From positions 3,472,001 through 3,536,000 of the forward strand of contig PUFA01000081.1 of assembly GCA_003508835.1 (NCBI GenBank): a stretch of DNA of 64,000 nt, in the 5' to 3' direction. Source of the DNA: Eonycteris spelaea. Lineage: Eukaryota > Chordata > Mammalia > Chiroptera > Pteropodidae. Positions 21,064-32,890 of the stretch are shown piece after piece. How positions within the stretch are numbered: the stretch's first letter is position 1; each line of letters begins with the position of its first letter. The position numbers were made by a program, and so were the translations under genes. The notes below the pieces were generated by a model. That model worked only from the letters and a program-made list of their open reading frames with translations, was not told where the DNA came from and made no database searches.

Positions 21064-22624
21064 AGTTCACAGTGTACTTCTTTTAAATCTCTTTTTGAAA
21101 AATCTGAACATTTTGATTCATTAGTTTTATAAAACTGGCTTCAAAATATACAAAATGGTATAAAATGCCAACTGAACTATGTTTAGAAAAATAAATAACT
21201 AAAAATAATTGATGTTATTGCTTGGCTTGAGTGCTAACTTTATCAAAATATAAGTACTTAGATTTGGTAACCCAGAAAGGGGACTTGCTTACCCTTTTTC
21301 ATTTTATGATTAATTGAGAGTTAACAGTCTTATTGAGTTTATTGTAAATTTCACCTCTTTAAGTTAATATGTTTTATTATATCAGCAGACGAGATAATTT
21401 TTTTCCCCTGAAATTTTGATGGATGAATTTAGAGAATGGATACTTTAAAATGACATTTATTTGCCACACAGTTTTATCCAACTATAAGGAAAATCTCCTC
21501 CAAAACCTTATTTCAGTTGGTGAGACTGTTGATCAACACATGTGATTAGGAGCTAGTGTGTTTTTCAGCCTAATACCAACTCTTTATTCTAAAACCGCAT
21601 ACACAGCCCAGTCATTTTGTGGGCATGCAACACATTTTAACATGTGAGAAATAGAGTAGCATATAAGTTTTCTCATGGTAGAGTAAAAGCTGTTTCATTC
21701 TGGGAACAAATAACGTTTTGAGAAATGATTCCGATGGCACTGGGAGCTTCCACTCTTTCATAAAGCTGATGACAACTGCATTCGTTTCACAAGGCCATCT
21801 GGTTTTAAGAATATTTGAGAAATTTTCTTTCTTGAATGCTCGGTTTGAAGATACCACCTTTCCACAAGGGGGCTTCAACTGTAATCTATAATACTTTATT
21901 CCTTAGAAAATAAATTTGAAGTAAATATAGGAAGACAGGTAGATCTTACAGTAGCTACATGATTTATTTAAATATTTTATAACAACCTTATTGAAAAGTC
22001 ACATTTTCCTATAAAATTATCTTTTATTATAAAAAATAAAATTAACCAAACATTTAGAAATTAGAGAAGAGTATAAAATCCATAATTTCAACACCTTAAC
22101 AACCACAATGGTTTGATGGCAATCCTGATAGCCTAATAGTCTGATAGATAGATAAATGTGATTTTGAATAATTTAATCAAAATATATAAAATGTATCCCA
22201 GTTTTTAATTTAATATATTATAAGCATTTTTCAATTTTCTGCATTATTTTTATAAACATCAATTTAGATCACTGCTGGATAGGTATGTTTTGGTTTCCTG
22301 TAACCTTGACATTGTTTGTGTGTTTCTGCTTCTTCACCATTACAGGTGAGATCACTGTAGGGACCTGCAAATACAGGTTTCCCCATATTCAAGATTATTT
22401 TTTTTTATCACCTATATTTCTTCCTTTGAATGCTTATGACATCATAAAATGTATTTCTCACTCTTGAGAACTTTTCTAAGCAACGGCTTCCAGGTGGAGG
22501 CTAGATGTATTTACTGTTCTCTCCGCTTAAAAGGCTCTTCATGTAAATCATAGCCAGGCCAACTGCTGCTTGTCATTATGGAACTTGGCTGAGATGTCAC
22601 TTCCTCAGAAACTTCTCTGACCAC
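21064..22624. other. Unassigned ~1.5-kb interval; possible old L1 scraps at 22000-22280
   Basis: Very AT-rich. The 22000-22280 part ('ttaatatattataagcattt') looks like an old antisense L1 ORF2 fragment, but I cannot fix the boundaries. No gene signal. Confidence 0.3.
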
Positions 22625-23085
22625 TTGTTAATAGGTTGAATTATGACACTACCCCCACCCCCAAATATGTTGAAATCCTAATCTCCAAGACCTTTGAATA
22701 TAACTTTATTTGGAAATAAGATCTTTGTAAAAGTAATCAATTTAAAATGAGCTCTTTAGGTTTGGCCCTAACAATGACTGGTGTCCTTATATGACAAGAG
22801 AAAAGGGAATTTGGGCATAGAGACATGCAGAGGAAAGAGGGCCATGTGAAGACAGAGGCAGAGGTTGGAGTTATACTGTCAAAGAATACCCAAGACAAGG
22901 AATGCCTAAGGCTCCAGAAGTTGGAAGAGGCAAGGAAGAATCTTCCTCTACAGGCTGTAGAGGGAGCATAGCCCTACCAACACCCAGATTAGGACTTCTA
23001 GCTTGCAGACCTGTGAGAGAATAAATTTTTATTTTAGAACACTCAGTTTTTAGCTTTTTGTGATAATAGCTCTAGGAAATGAATA
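22625..23085 (+). mobile_element. LTR-like element, probably MaLR/ERVL group
   Basis: It opens with 'gttgaattatgacact', has 'gactggtgtccttatatgac', 'aggaaagagggccatgtgaa', 'gacttctagcttgcagacct' and an 'agagaataaatttttatttt' polyadenylation-type block. It ends near 'ctctaggaaatgaataca'. This layout matches a common mammalian LTR type; the subfamily is not assigned. No internal coding region adjoins it. Confidence 0.6.
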
Positions 23086-24444
23086 CACCCTTCTTCTTGA
23101 AATAGCATCCACAACCTCCTTGCCCCTTCAGATTGGTGGATACCTGCCTTGAAATTGAGAACAATGTTATATTTTTGAAGTGGTAAATGTGGGTATCTGA
23201 AAGGTGGATTCTGAAAACTTATTCAGTGCTGGGCACTATAGATATTGGCGCCTTAGATCAAGGAGCCAAATATGGCAAAAATAGGGATGAAATTACATCC
23301 AAAGAAAACAGCGGAAGAGCACTTTCTTATCTTTTACCTACTGGATCCTCTATGTCCAAAAATGTAAATGATTCAGATTGACACAGAGAATCATCTCTAT
23401 TGATGTACTTGATTTTGCTTTTAGTGTGTAGGATGAGTACTAATCAAGGTTGTTTCCCTGCTGATCCCATCCTCACTCAATTGGATCTGTGCTCTCACAG
23501 ATCCAATTGAATTGCCCTCTGTAGAAATAGGAACGAACAGAGGTAGACATCAAACTTTAAAGATTCTGGCCTAAGAATGAGACAAACATGTTGGTGCATT
23601 CTTTAAGCAAAGTTTCATACGCTAAAGATGTGATCTATAGAAGGAGAAGTAATAAAGGGGTGGGACCACTGTGAATAGCCCACCCGTTCCCCTCCCCACC
23701 AAGAGTTTAGGTGTTTCAAAATTAATACTAGAAAGCTGCACAGAAGTTTGGGTACACAATTATTCTTGAGAATTTCTAACCATCAATTGTCAAGCTATAT
23801 TTGTCCAGTTGGAAGTGACATTTGTTTCTGCCCAGACTTTTCCCTGTTTCCTATCTGACTCATCCTGGTATAATCCCCTTTCTCATGCTTGCTGAATGGA
23901 AAATGGTATGAAGAAAAAGCCTTGCTGTTGACCAAGGGCAGAGTATACAGAATCTCTTTGATTGCATTAGAACAACAGTAGAAACCACCCTTGACATCAT
24001 ATTAGCTTTACCATATATTTCCTTGATAAGATCTATAAAACATATCAATATTCACCAATAAGTGTTAATTATCTAAATAGTAATATCTGGCTCATAGTAT
24101 GTCCCTTGTAAGTATTTTTCAGATGCATGAATTGTTAAAGTCTATGGTCCTTATATTTATAGGGTTTGTTATATATTCTTGCGTGTTCTAAAAATGAGGA
24201 TTGATTTTGTGTTGATGTGATCCCACTTAGGAACTTATTCCATGTTGTAACATATGGTGTGCATTTAAAAGACAACTTCCCAGGTCAAAGGGAGTGACTG
24301 GGGACTATCATAAAGCCAACTGGGCAGCCAAGAGTGAGCCTGTGATCTTTCAGTTCTATAGTTTTCTTTGGTGAGCCAAGTGTGAGAAACGGTGTGTTCT
24401 TACAAGCCATTCTCTATGGAGAAGCTAAAGTCACACTTAAAAAA
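23086..24444. other. Unassigned ~1.36-kb interval containing a perfect hairpin
   Basis: No repeat family or exon is recognised. The hairpin at 23477-23510 is listed separately. Confidence 0.35.
23477..23510. repeat. Perfect 15-bp inverted repeat with 4-nt loop
   Basis: The arm 'tcaattggatctgtg' (23477-23491), loop 'ctct', and arm 'cacagatccaattga' (23496-23510) are exact reverse complements. Confidence 0.97.
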
Positions 24445-24690
24445 TGTATGTCAGATCATATCCCTCCCATGATTAAAACCCCCAATGGTTTTTTGCTTCA
24501 CTTGAAATAGGACCAATGTCCTTACCAGGTTCTAGAAGCCTATATGATCTGTCTCCTGCCTAATTTTCCATTCTCATCTCTGACCTCTTTCTTTTCCTTT
24601 ATCAGCCACACAAGCTTTCCTTCTTTTTCTTGAACCAAAAGCTCATTCTTGCCTTATAGCTCTTGTAACTGCTGTTTTTCTATATGCCAC
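24445..24690 (+). mobile_element. L2 LINE fragment
   Basis: 'cagatcatatccctcccatg', 'ccaatggttttttgcttcac', 'agcctatatgatctgtctcc' and 'tttatcagccacacaagctt' are the L2 3' ORF/UTR order. Confidence 0.8.
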
Positions 24691-24694
24691 TGGG

Positions 24695-24795
24695 GTGACA
24701 TTGGAATGTTTTAAGCAAGGAAATAACATGATTTATTTAAACAGATAAAGGAATTTGCAATGACTGGTGGTGGCTGGGAGTGGTAGGCATTCCCT
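24695..24795 (-). mobile_element. L2 LINE fragment (antisense)
   Basis: 'ggaatgttttaagcaaggaa' + 'ataacatgatttatttaa' is antisense L2. It directly abuts the sense L2 on its left. Confidence 0.55.
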
Positions 24796-25704
24796 TTCTA
24801 GCTCTTGTATGTGACACTTTTTGCTTAAAATACCCCAAAGCCATCTTTTATTAAACCAACCACTCCAAAGTCACTTGAATTTTATGTCCAGGGATATTGT
24901 CCCAGGAACATTGTACTTAGATAGGACCTGATCAAGTGCTTTCTGGTGACTATTTGAGGAGGCTTGGCTCACTGATATTTTGAATGAAATTTCAAAAACC
25001 GTGACTCAACATGCCAGTGCTGAGGCAGTTTTCCTTAGGGATGGTTCTCCTTCCAAAATCTGTGTTGTATCAAATGCCCCTCCAGGTAGATGTGCTGACA
25101 TTTAAAGACTTGATAGAGAAGGAGGAGATTTGAGGATTCTCAAGGAACCAAGTACTTAGGGGATCACACTATTGAAGTGCATTTAAGTTTATTTCTATTC
25201 AACAGCTAATTCAGTGTTATTAAACATAGGATTTGACAAGAATAGTCCAAACAAGCTATGCCTAATGAAAAAATGAAAGATTTCATCATTTAACTGGGGA
25301 TATTAAACTGTTATGACTCTGATTATCGATCAGAAATGGCTCTTCATAATGATGACTGTAGAAGGCTTTGTAATTGGTCGTTCCTCAACTGTCAGAGGTA
25401 GTTTATGTGGAGTCAGATCTGGTACTCTAAACTAACTCTAAACCATGATTTCAGGTATTGCGAAGGACCTTCTCTTGCTGACCCAGCAAAATACTTGGCT
25501 TGCCTGCTCAGTGGTTTAGAAAATTATTTTAACAGCAAACAGATTTATGATAGACCCAAACAATGAAATTCTGTACATTGAGAATGAACTAGATTTATAT
25601 TTAATGACATGAAAATATACCTAGGATATATTATCAACTGAAAATCAAAAATACAAGTTCACATAGTTTTATAAAATATTTTCTAAAAATAATAGATAAG
25701 CATC
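24796..25704. other. Unassigned ~0.9-kb interval
   Basis: Nothing is recognised. Confidence 0.3.
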
Positions 25705-26200
25705 TGTTTTCTAGCTTTATGAAATATAATTGACTTACAATATTGTGCAATTTTAAGGTGTGATGACTTGATATTATGTATATGTTGCAAAATGTGATAC
25801 TTTGATATGCATATATGTTACAGAATGTTTACCACAATAAGGTTAGATAACACATCCTTCACCTCACACAATTACCATTTTGTTGTTATTGTTATGGCAA
25901 GAACATTAAAGCTGTCTTCTCTGAGCCACTTTCAGATGTAGATACAGTTTTGTTATCTATAGTCACAATGCCATAACTTAGATCTCCTGAATGTATTTAT
26001 CTTTAACTAACTGAAAGTCTGTACCCTTTGACCAGCATCTCCTCATCTCCCCATGCCTCAGCTGCTGGGAACCATCATTCTACTCTCTGCTTCTATGAGT
26101 TTGATGTTTTTAGATTCTACGTGTAAGTGGATTCACAGTATTTGTCTTTCTCTGTCTGACTTTTTCACTTAGCATAGTGCCTTCAAGGTCTATTTATATA
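25705..26200 (-). mobile_element. LINE-1 3'UTR and ORF2 end (antisense, L1MA type)
   Basis: The antisense L1 3'UTR is well preserved: 'gaaatataattgacttacaa', 'ttatctatagtcacaatgcc', 'ctgtaccctttgaccagcat', 'ctctctgcttctatgagttt' and 'cttagcatagtgccttcaag'. It is 5'-truncated within the ORF2 end. Confidence 0.9.
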
Positions 26201-27310
26201 TTTTTGAAAATATACAAAGGAAATAAGCTTGACTATTATATACTCGAATGATAGCAGGGGTAATTTCTGGCTTGTAAGGTTACCTGTGCTTCCCTGCAAG
26301 AGGAAGTCCTGGGCAGTAATGCATAGACATGGACATCTCTTAAGGTTGTCATTTTCATATCCAAATTTTATCAGTGTGAAATGCCAATATGTAAGCCAGA
26401 TAAGAGTGGAACTGCGGTCACCGAAGTGGAGACAAGCAGATCTTATTGTACAACCCCACCCCCATTCCCTTGCAGTAGTTCCCAGGCACCTCCTGGGGAC
26501 AATGGGATTTAGGGAACACAGTTTAGATACCACTGCCCTGTGTGTGTGTGTGTTGGGGGGGCGGGGGCAGTGAGCCAGCTCTGAAGTTTGGTCTTCTAAC
26601 ACCTCAATGAAAAATCCAACTAGCTTGGACTTCATTTCTTTATATATGCTGTGGTTACAAAAGTATGCTGCGGTCACAAAATATTAAATAAATGCTGAAG
26701 AATCTTTTATGGACTAAGACTTAGTATCCTTGTGTTCCTCAGGTGCAGTTAAACTTCAGTGTTAGAGTGGGCAGATTTCAAGAGGCTTCTGATAGCAAAC
26801 TCAACGGGATATCGTGTAGCTATCATGCACAAGTGCAGACTGTGTCATTCAGAGCTGGTGCACGGTTATTCATCACCAGGGGGTTAGAGAGGACCTTGCT
26901 TGAGCTTTTGAGAAACTACATGGAAAAGGTTTTTACTTGTGTAGCTTCCAGTCTGATGGCTGCTGAGTCGTTCTCCAAGAGCACAGGGGTTTCCAAGAAT
27001 ATACTTGCAGGGACAGAAGATGGTCGATGGCCTCAACACATGGGGTGCCACTCCCAAGTTAAACAGATGAGTTATGTTTCTCTTGTATATATTGCTACTC
27101 CAGTTAAGGTTTTATTTGAAAAAAAAAAAAAAAGGTCTGCTGCTATAGAAAGGACAAGTTTGAAAACTACTGCTCAACGTATCAATCGGTGTGCTAAAAT
27201 TCTGTGTTTTGCCAGTGGGTCAAGTGCTTATTTTCGTAAGCTCAAAATTAATAAACTTGAAGCAGAAATATTTTCGTCTGTGAGAAGGAAAGGAAAAATT
27301 TTATGAATTA
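26201..27310. other. Unassigned ~1.1-kb stretch with long frames and extra CpGs
   Basis: It holds a 164-codon minus frame (26183-26677) and a 187-codon plus frame (26743-27306), both longer than usual for this window. Neither contains a domain or motif I know, and the plus frame is crossed by an A15 run read as lysines. Decayed hAT-type ends are visible ('tttagataccactgccc' near 26527, 'tttgaaaactactgctc' near 27161). The stretch may therefore hold an old Charlie-type DNA transposon. I do not call a gene. Confidence 0.35.
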
Positions 27311-27469
27311 ACATTTTGCCTTGGTTGTGATCATTTATTTGCGACAGTGAACTAAGATAAAATTGTCTATTTAAAAAAATAAACATTTAAAAAATAAATT
27401 GTAGAAAGCTTGAAAAATGTCAATATGCATAATGACAAAGACAATTGATCCACATTGTCAAGCCTGAGA

Positions 27470-27830
27470 AAACTACCATAAACATCACAGCACATTTCCT
27501 TTAAATCTCTTTTCTATCCTCCTATGTATGTGCTTACATATTCGGCGTGGTAGTGCATGTAAAGTTTTATTTTCCATTCCTTTTGTTTCACATTATATCC
27601 TGAGCCTTTCCCCTGTCATTAAAAGTTCCATTATGTGGATGAATCATAATTTATTTTACTACTATGTTCCTTTAGGATATTTAGGTTGTTTTAAATTTTA
27701 CTCATGAATAATGCAGGGAACCTCTTTGTAAATGAATATTTAATAGTATCTTATATTTTCTATCAGAGAGGCCTAGAAATCTGATTACTGAGTAATGAGT
27801 AGGAAGGATTATCTTTAAAGCTACACATAC
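27470..27830 (-). mobile_element. Old LINE-1 fragment (antisense)
   Basis: 'gtggatgaatcataatttat', 'tttaggatatttaggttgtt' and 'actcatgaataatgcaggga' match the antisense 3' region of old L1 elements. Confidence 0.55.
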
Positions 27831-27944
27831 ACTGTTCAACGTCAAGCCAGTGCACCCACACATGCAGTGTGGGTGCTTACTGTCACTGCTCCGTCCTCAG
27901 CAGTGCGCATTAGCATTGCTTTTTTTGGGAGTGGGGGCAACGTG

Positions 27945-28160
27945 GCCCATCCATTTAAGAAACATTCATTAAGCACCTGATACGTTCCAAACCCTGTTCT
28001 AAAAAAGGTGAGTATGTTAGGGATAAGACAAAGTTCTTGTTCTCATTGAACTTATAGCAGGAAGACTGAAAAACAAATACATAAATATATAATTTACCTC
28101 ATTACACGATTGCAATAAGTGGCTATTACAATAAGCATTGGCAGGGTTGGTGGTTGTGGG
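27945..28160 (-). mobile_element. L2 LINE 3' end (antisense)
   Basis: 'aacattcattaagcacctga', 'ttctcattgaacttatagca' and 'attgcaataagtggctatta' follow the antisense L2 order. Confidence 0.75.
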
Positions 28161-28550
28161 GAAATCTGCCACCAGTTACCTCTGAGGCCCCTTTCAGACT
28201 TTTGGGCAAGATCTGTTATTCATTTGGGCCACTTTATTTTATAGATAAATAGATTTGTTCATTGTTTTCTTTTACACGATGCCTTTAGAATTTGCAGTCC
28301 TTTATTGTAGGTACTCAAATCAGGCTTTTTAATTCTTTTGTCATTTCAATTATTGTAATAATTTATATGCCACAAGCACTTTTTGTTTTCAGTAATACAA
28401 AAAGATTCAGTATGGAGAGTCATGATTACTCAAGAGTTTTGCATGCTTCTTTGCTCTGTTTTTGTTTCCTATTAGTAGAGCTAAGGAATAGTAAAAGAGC
28501 AATAGCATCTTCATGCCAAATTTAGTGCTTACATAGTGTAGTTAGAGGAG
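28161..28550. other. Unassigned interval
   Basis: Nothing is recognised. Confidence 0.3.
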
Positions 28551-28605
28551 AAAAATGAGAGTTCTGAAAAATGATAGTTCTGAAAATGAGAGTTCTGAAA
28601 ATAAG
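28551..28605. repeat. ~16-bp tandem repeat, three copies
   Basis: 'aaaaatgagagttctg', 'aaaaatgatagttctg' and 'aaaatgagagttctg' lie head to tail, with a decayed fourth. Confidence 0.95.
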
Positions 28606-28760
28606 TGCTTCAAATATTCAGAGTATATTTAACTTGACATATAATTAAATATCTTTCTCTTTCACCTGATAGTGATGAGAGACGCTCTTATTGATGTTAG
28701 GGGTGTGTCACTAGTGCGCTTGTGTAAGACAGAGAGACATACAAAGAGTTCTGGTGTGTT

Positions 28761-28982
28761 GAGAGCATTTACTGTGGAGCCAGGCTGACAGGTGTAAATC
28801 ATGGATCCACCTGAACAGCTCTGTGACCTTGGGCAAGTTACTTCATCTTTTTGGGCCTTGGATTGTCCCCATTCTATGGATTGTGAGGATGAAGTGAGTT
28901 AATATATGTAAAATTCTTAGAACTGTGCCTGACTCATAAAAAAATGCTCAATAAATTTTAGATGTTGTTGTTGTTATTATTT
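28761..28982 (+). mobile_element. MIR SINE, near full length
   Basis: 'gagagcatttactgtggagc', 'ctctgtgaccttgggcaagt', 'atgaagtgagttaatatatg' and 'aaaatgctcaataaatttta' match MIR end to end, with a 'ttgttattat' tail. Confidence 0.92.
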
Positions 28983-29639
28983 TATATTGATTTAGCACTG
29001 TATCTCTGAGAACTGCTCCTAGACCCTTGTTCCAGAACTATGTGTTAGGGTCTTTTCTTACTCAGGTTTTCAACTAAGCACATGCATATAATTTATACAA
29101 TAGTACTGCTCTCAAACGTCCCAGATCTGATTTGTGTCTTCTCATTTCTCTCCTAGAATCATCACAATGTCTTTTGTTGTCTGGCTCTAACAGTCTCCTC
29201 CTTCTCTTTCCCAAGACAGGTACCTGTTGCACTCAAACACTCACAATTTCTACTTTGCCCAACTCTCCTAGTTCAGTACTCCTTTGACAGCTGTGGTAAC
29301 AGTGTCAACAAGTGTCCTCACTCAGTATGAAAATGAGATCTCCTGAGATGATTTCTTATGACTGGTACATCTCACAGGATTATATTTTGTGCACCCCACC
29401 AACATTAGCGTCTTTCACCAGTTCTCTAATTATCCAGTAATTGGAAACATTTTGAAGCATGCATTCTTATTTAGGTTAATACACTTTGGACATTTTGGGG
29501 AAAATCTCTCCCATGTCATAATCATGGATAAATTTCTTAGTTGTTTCTTATTTCCCCTTGCTCTCTTCTCACACAAATTCCATGCTGGAGAATTCTTCGT
29601 GGACATGTGGGCGGGTATAGTTGGCCCACTGATTAGTAA
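28983..29639. other. Unassigned interval
   Basis: No gene is recognised. The pyrimidine-rich part near 29130-29250 might be a decayed L2. Confidence 0.3.
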
Positions 29640-29828
29640 TTTTTCACCTTGACTACACACTGAAATTATCTTTAAAAGTTTAGAAAATACTGTTTTTGGG
29701 TGTCCAGCCCAAAAAAGATTCTGATTTTACTGGTCTGGGGCAAGTGGTTATCAAGGTATTGTTTTCTGTTTTAACAAGCCTTCCGGTTGATTCTGATGTA
29801 TGCTAAAATTTAAGAACCACTGGTCTAA
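29640..29828 (+). mobile_element. MER5/MER20-type hAT element
   Basis: 'ttgactacacactgaaatta', 'attctgattttactggtctg', 'aagccttccggttgattctg' and the terminal 'aatttaagaaccactgg' are characteristic of short non-autonomous hAT-Charlie elements. The exact subfamily is uncertain. Confidence 0.7.
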
Positions 29829-30499
29829 TATGCAGCTCTTGTTGAGAACCACTATAATGGCTTCCTCTGGATGATGTAATCATAAGAAGTATCAGCTTTT
29901 AAAAATTAGTCAAGCTGTTAAGACAAGGGTTCTGTATAAACAGAAGTAAAATTCATTCTTAAGTTCCTGCTTGTGGACATATGGTAGGTTGAGTTACCAA
30001 GTTGTCTCTGAACGAAGCTCAGCTTTCAGTTTTCTAATATAAGACAGCTTTATGATTGATCCCTTATGTCTTCTTCTGGAAAATTGTATATTATTGATAA
30101 AGTTTTGGCATTGGATATGAGTTAGGCCTATTCTTTCATTTCACTGAGCTCTTAATTAAGCCAGTTTATATGAAAGACTTGACAGACAAGACTTGGAGTT
30201 AAATGCATTGATTTGCATATTGATTTTCTTTGAATCTTGTGGTTGCCACTGAATATCACACCTGACCAGAATCTACTTTGTTTTGATAAGAAAGACAGTA
30301 TATTGCTTAGGCTATTAAATTGCAAAATAACATAAAGGTCGTCAACCATTTTTTTTTTTATGGCTGAAGAAAGGTTCAGATTAAAGTTAGAGTAGCTTGA
30401 ATGTTGACAGGAGGTTTTTATTTTCCCTGGATTTATAGTTCTGTTAATCTTTAAAACATTCTCAGATAATTTGTAGGAGTCGTTCTCTATTTTAACATA
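29829..30499. other. Unassigned interval
   Basis: AT-rich, with a T11 run at 30349-30359; nothing else is recognised. Confidence 0.3.
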
Positions 30500-30664
30500 C
30501 TTAGAATCCCCTGTAAGACTTGTCAAACCCAGATCCCTAGGTCCCACCCCAGAGTTTCTGATTCAGTAGGTCAAGGGTGGGACCTGAGTTCGCATCTAAC
30601 AAGTTCCCAAGTGACATGGCTGCTCCTGGTGGTAGTGGTGGGGGGCACACTTTGAGAACTACTG
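30500..30664 (-). mobile_element. MER5A hAT element
   Basis: 'gtcccaccccagagtttctg', 'attcagtaggtcaagggtgg', 'aacaagttcccaagtgacat' and 'ctttgagaactactg' give both ends of a MER5A in reverse orientation. Confidence 0.9.
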
Positions 30665-31904
30665 TTCTAAAGCATTTTATATTGTAATTCATAGTACATT
30701 ATTATATAGGGTATAGCTGAGGGAAAATAATGGTAAGAACGATCTTTACAAAGATTACCCAGAAATGTGTTTTATCATAGGAAGTAGTAATATGCTAGAA
30801 TAGTTCCAAAACATTTGCTCTAAGTACAAATTTCATACTCTCCTGATTCCATTTGTTGCTACGGGGCCCCATAGTAATATTAAACAACTATCCATTTCAA
30901 GGTTTGTGAAGCGTTTTTGACTTCACCATGTCCACTCATGTAATGGGAATATTCTCTGCAATGTCGAAAGCCTAATTCAGAGGATACATATTTCTGGAAA
31001 ATGATGTTAATGCAGCACTGGGTTCAGTCTCCTCCGAGTTCGTACCCCACAAGGATTATTATCAATTAGTGCCTAGCTAAGTCTATTTTCTGGATCCTTG
31101 GCATCCATAGCTAGAGAACCCAAAACTAGGTTGTAAAATTTTTCACTGCAACTGAGTGCTTTCAGCTTCTGGATGTCCAAGTGTACAATTACAAACCCAC
31201 ATATCACCTAACATGTAGCATTTGCACATAAAAATTCTAAGTTACATAACTCCTTTAGGAGAGAGAAAAGATTCCTATATCCAGCATCCCAACTGCAAAG
31301 AGCCTACAAAATAGTGCGCTACCAAAAGGAGGAGCACAGTGCCTCCAGATCCACTAAGAGCCCATATTAGAGAAGGCAAATATCCATCATAAACATACCT
31401 CTAATAAGCCTTAGTTAAGGGAATACAGAGCTTAGAGTAAAGGCATCTAACAGAGATAGGTTTTTATATTGGCTTGTTGGGAGACAATACTCTGTGTGTC
31501 TCTCACATTTCTGCATGTTTCTATATGTCTGTGTCTTGCACTTAACTGTTTCAGACTAACTTTTCAAGGATATTTGTACAGTGAACAGCTTTGGAATACA
31601 GAGATAGTGTCCCCCTCTGTAGCAAAGGGTAGGCATTTATATTGCCTGTTACAAAATTTAGTTCTCTAAGCTCAGCACTCATCTCCTAAAATGCAACTCA
31701 CCCCATGGGCAGGTGTCACCTGCCCCTCTCTATATCACCCTGTTGGAATTGGGGCTTGGAGAAATGGTACAAAAAATGCTGACACTCTAGCTGTGCTATA
31801 ATAAACAGTTCTTTGTCCGGTGACCTTAGAGTCCTGTATATTCTACCAGCATCCATAGAACTGTGCCTGGTTAATTTGCAAGGAGGGAAAATATCAGACC
31901 CTTC
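30665..31904. other. Unassigned ~1.2-kb interval
   Basis: No repeat or gene is recognised. It appears largely non-repetitive. Confidence 0.3.
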
Positions 31905-32182
31905 ACAGTTCTTGATACAGAGTATCCAGCACAGTGCTATCCTTTGTTAATGCTCTCTTGGAGCCGTATTCTTTCCTTTCAGAACACTTATTTTTGTAAT
32001 TGTACATTCTGTACCCTCATAGTATAAGTATTTTATTTATATTTATCTTCTCCACTAGACTTCCTGAAATAAGAGCTGTGTACTTTGTTTTAATTTATTT
32101 TGTTCACTTTTGAAACTCAAATGCCCCACATAGAGCCGGCACATGGTCAGAGCCTAACAAAATTTAGTGAATGAATGAAAGA
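31905..32182 (+). mobile_element. L2 LINE 3' end
   Basis: 'gaacacttatttttgtaatt', 'ctccactagacttcctgaaa', 'cacatagagccggcacatgg' and 'tagtgaatgaatgaaag' form a clear L2 tail. Confidence 0.85.
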
Positions 32183-32189
32183 CTTGAGC

Positions 32190-32600
32190 CTTCTTTGGTT
32201 GGATTCCCTGAAAGAGACTCTGAGATTAGCATCCAGGATTTTATTAGGATCAACACCTGTGGAAGGGAGGCGACGAAAGCAGGGCTGGGCAAAAGGATTC
32301 ATTCTCAGCAAACTCCCACCCAATCCTATTGGGAGCTGCCTTCAGCGTTGTCCTGAGTTGAGGCAACTTCAAGGGGCAGGACCTTTATACCCTCTCATTG
32401 ACCATCTGTGGAACGTGTGCTTCCCTGGGTGTGGGGTGAGACCACGGAGGGGCCATTTTCACTGGAGACATTTTCAAAGAAGGCTGATCATTGAGGGTCA
32501 TCTTCCAGTAATATTCCAGGATCTGGGGGCATAATTGCTTCATCGCTGAAGAGAGATCCGGGAGGCATATCTCACAGTCTCCCGTAGTCCCCCCAGTATG
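32190..32600. other. GC-richer repeat-like block, family not assigned
   Basis: It is compositionally unlike its neighbours. It begins 'attccctgaaagagactctg', has 'ggattttattaggatcaaca', and ends 'tctcacagtctcccgtag'. The layout suggests an old LTR in antisense. I cannot name the family. The open frames on both strands have no domain. Confidence 0.4.
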
Positions 32601-32629
32601 TGTCTTGCTGCCTGCACTCTCCTTTCCAT

Positions 32630-32890
32630 CTGCTTTTAAGTATGCTTTGGGACCCAGCTCAATTGTTTCATCTTTCACAGAACAGTTTGTGAATTTCTCT
32701 CCTGACTCTCCCCTCAGGCTTGTTTGTGTTCTCGGTGTTTTGTAGAGACTTCCCATAAGCACTTTTCACTCTGCTGTCATTTCTTTACATGTCTCTCTCT
32801 ATTATGGGACTAAGGGCTTCTTGTGGGCAGAGACTATGCTGTAATTTGTGTATCCCTAGACCTTAGTGCAAGACCTAGCATCAGTGGTGT
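32630..32890 (+). mobile_element. L2 LINE 3' end
   Basis: 'tttgggacccagctcaattg', 'cttcttgtgggcagagacta', 'gtgtatccctagaccttagt' and a tail match L2. Confidence 0.8.

Noticed and set aside
26743..27306. 187-codon plus-strand frame as a gene
   Set aside because: No recognisable motif, a lysine run from an A15 tract, no flanking splice or promoter signals, and hAT-type termini within it.
28551..28605. CRISPR-like repeat cluster
   Set aside because: Repeats are contiguous with no spacers; it is a simple tandem duplication in a mammalian genome.
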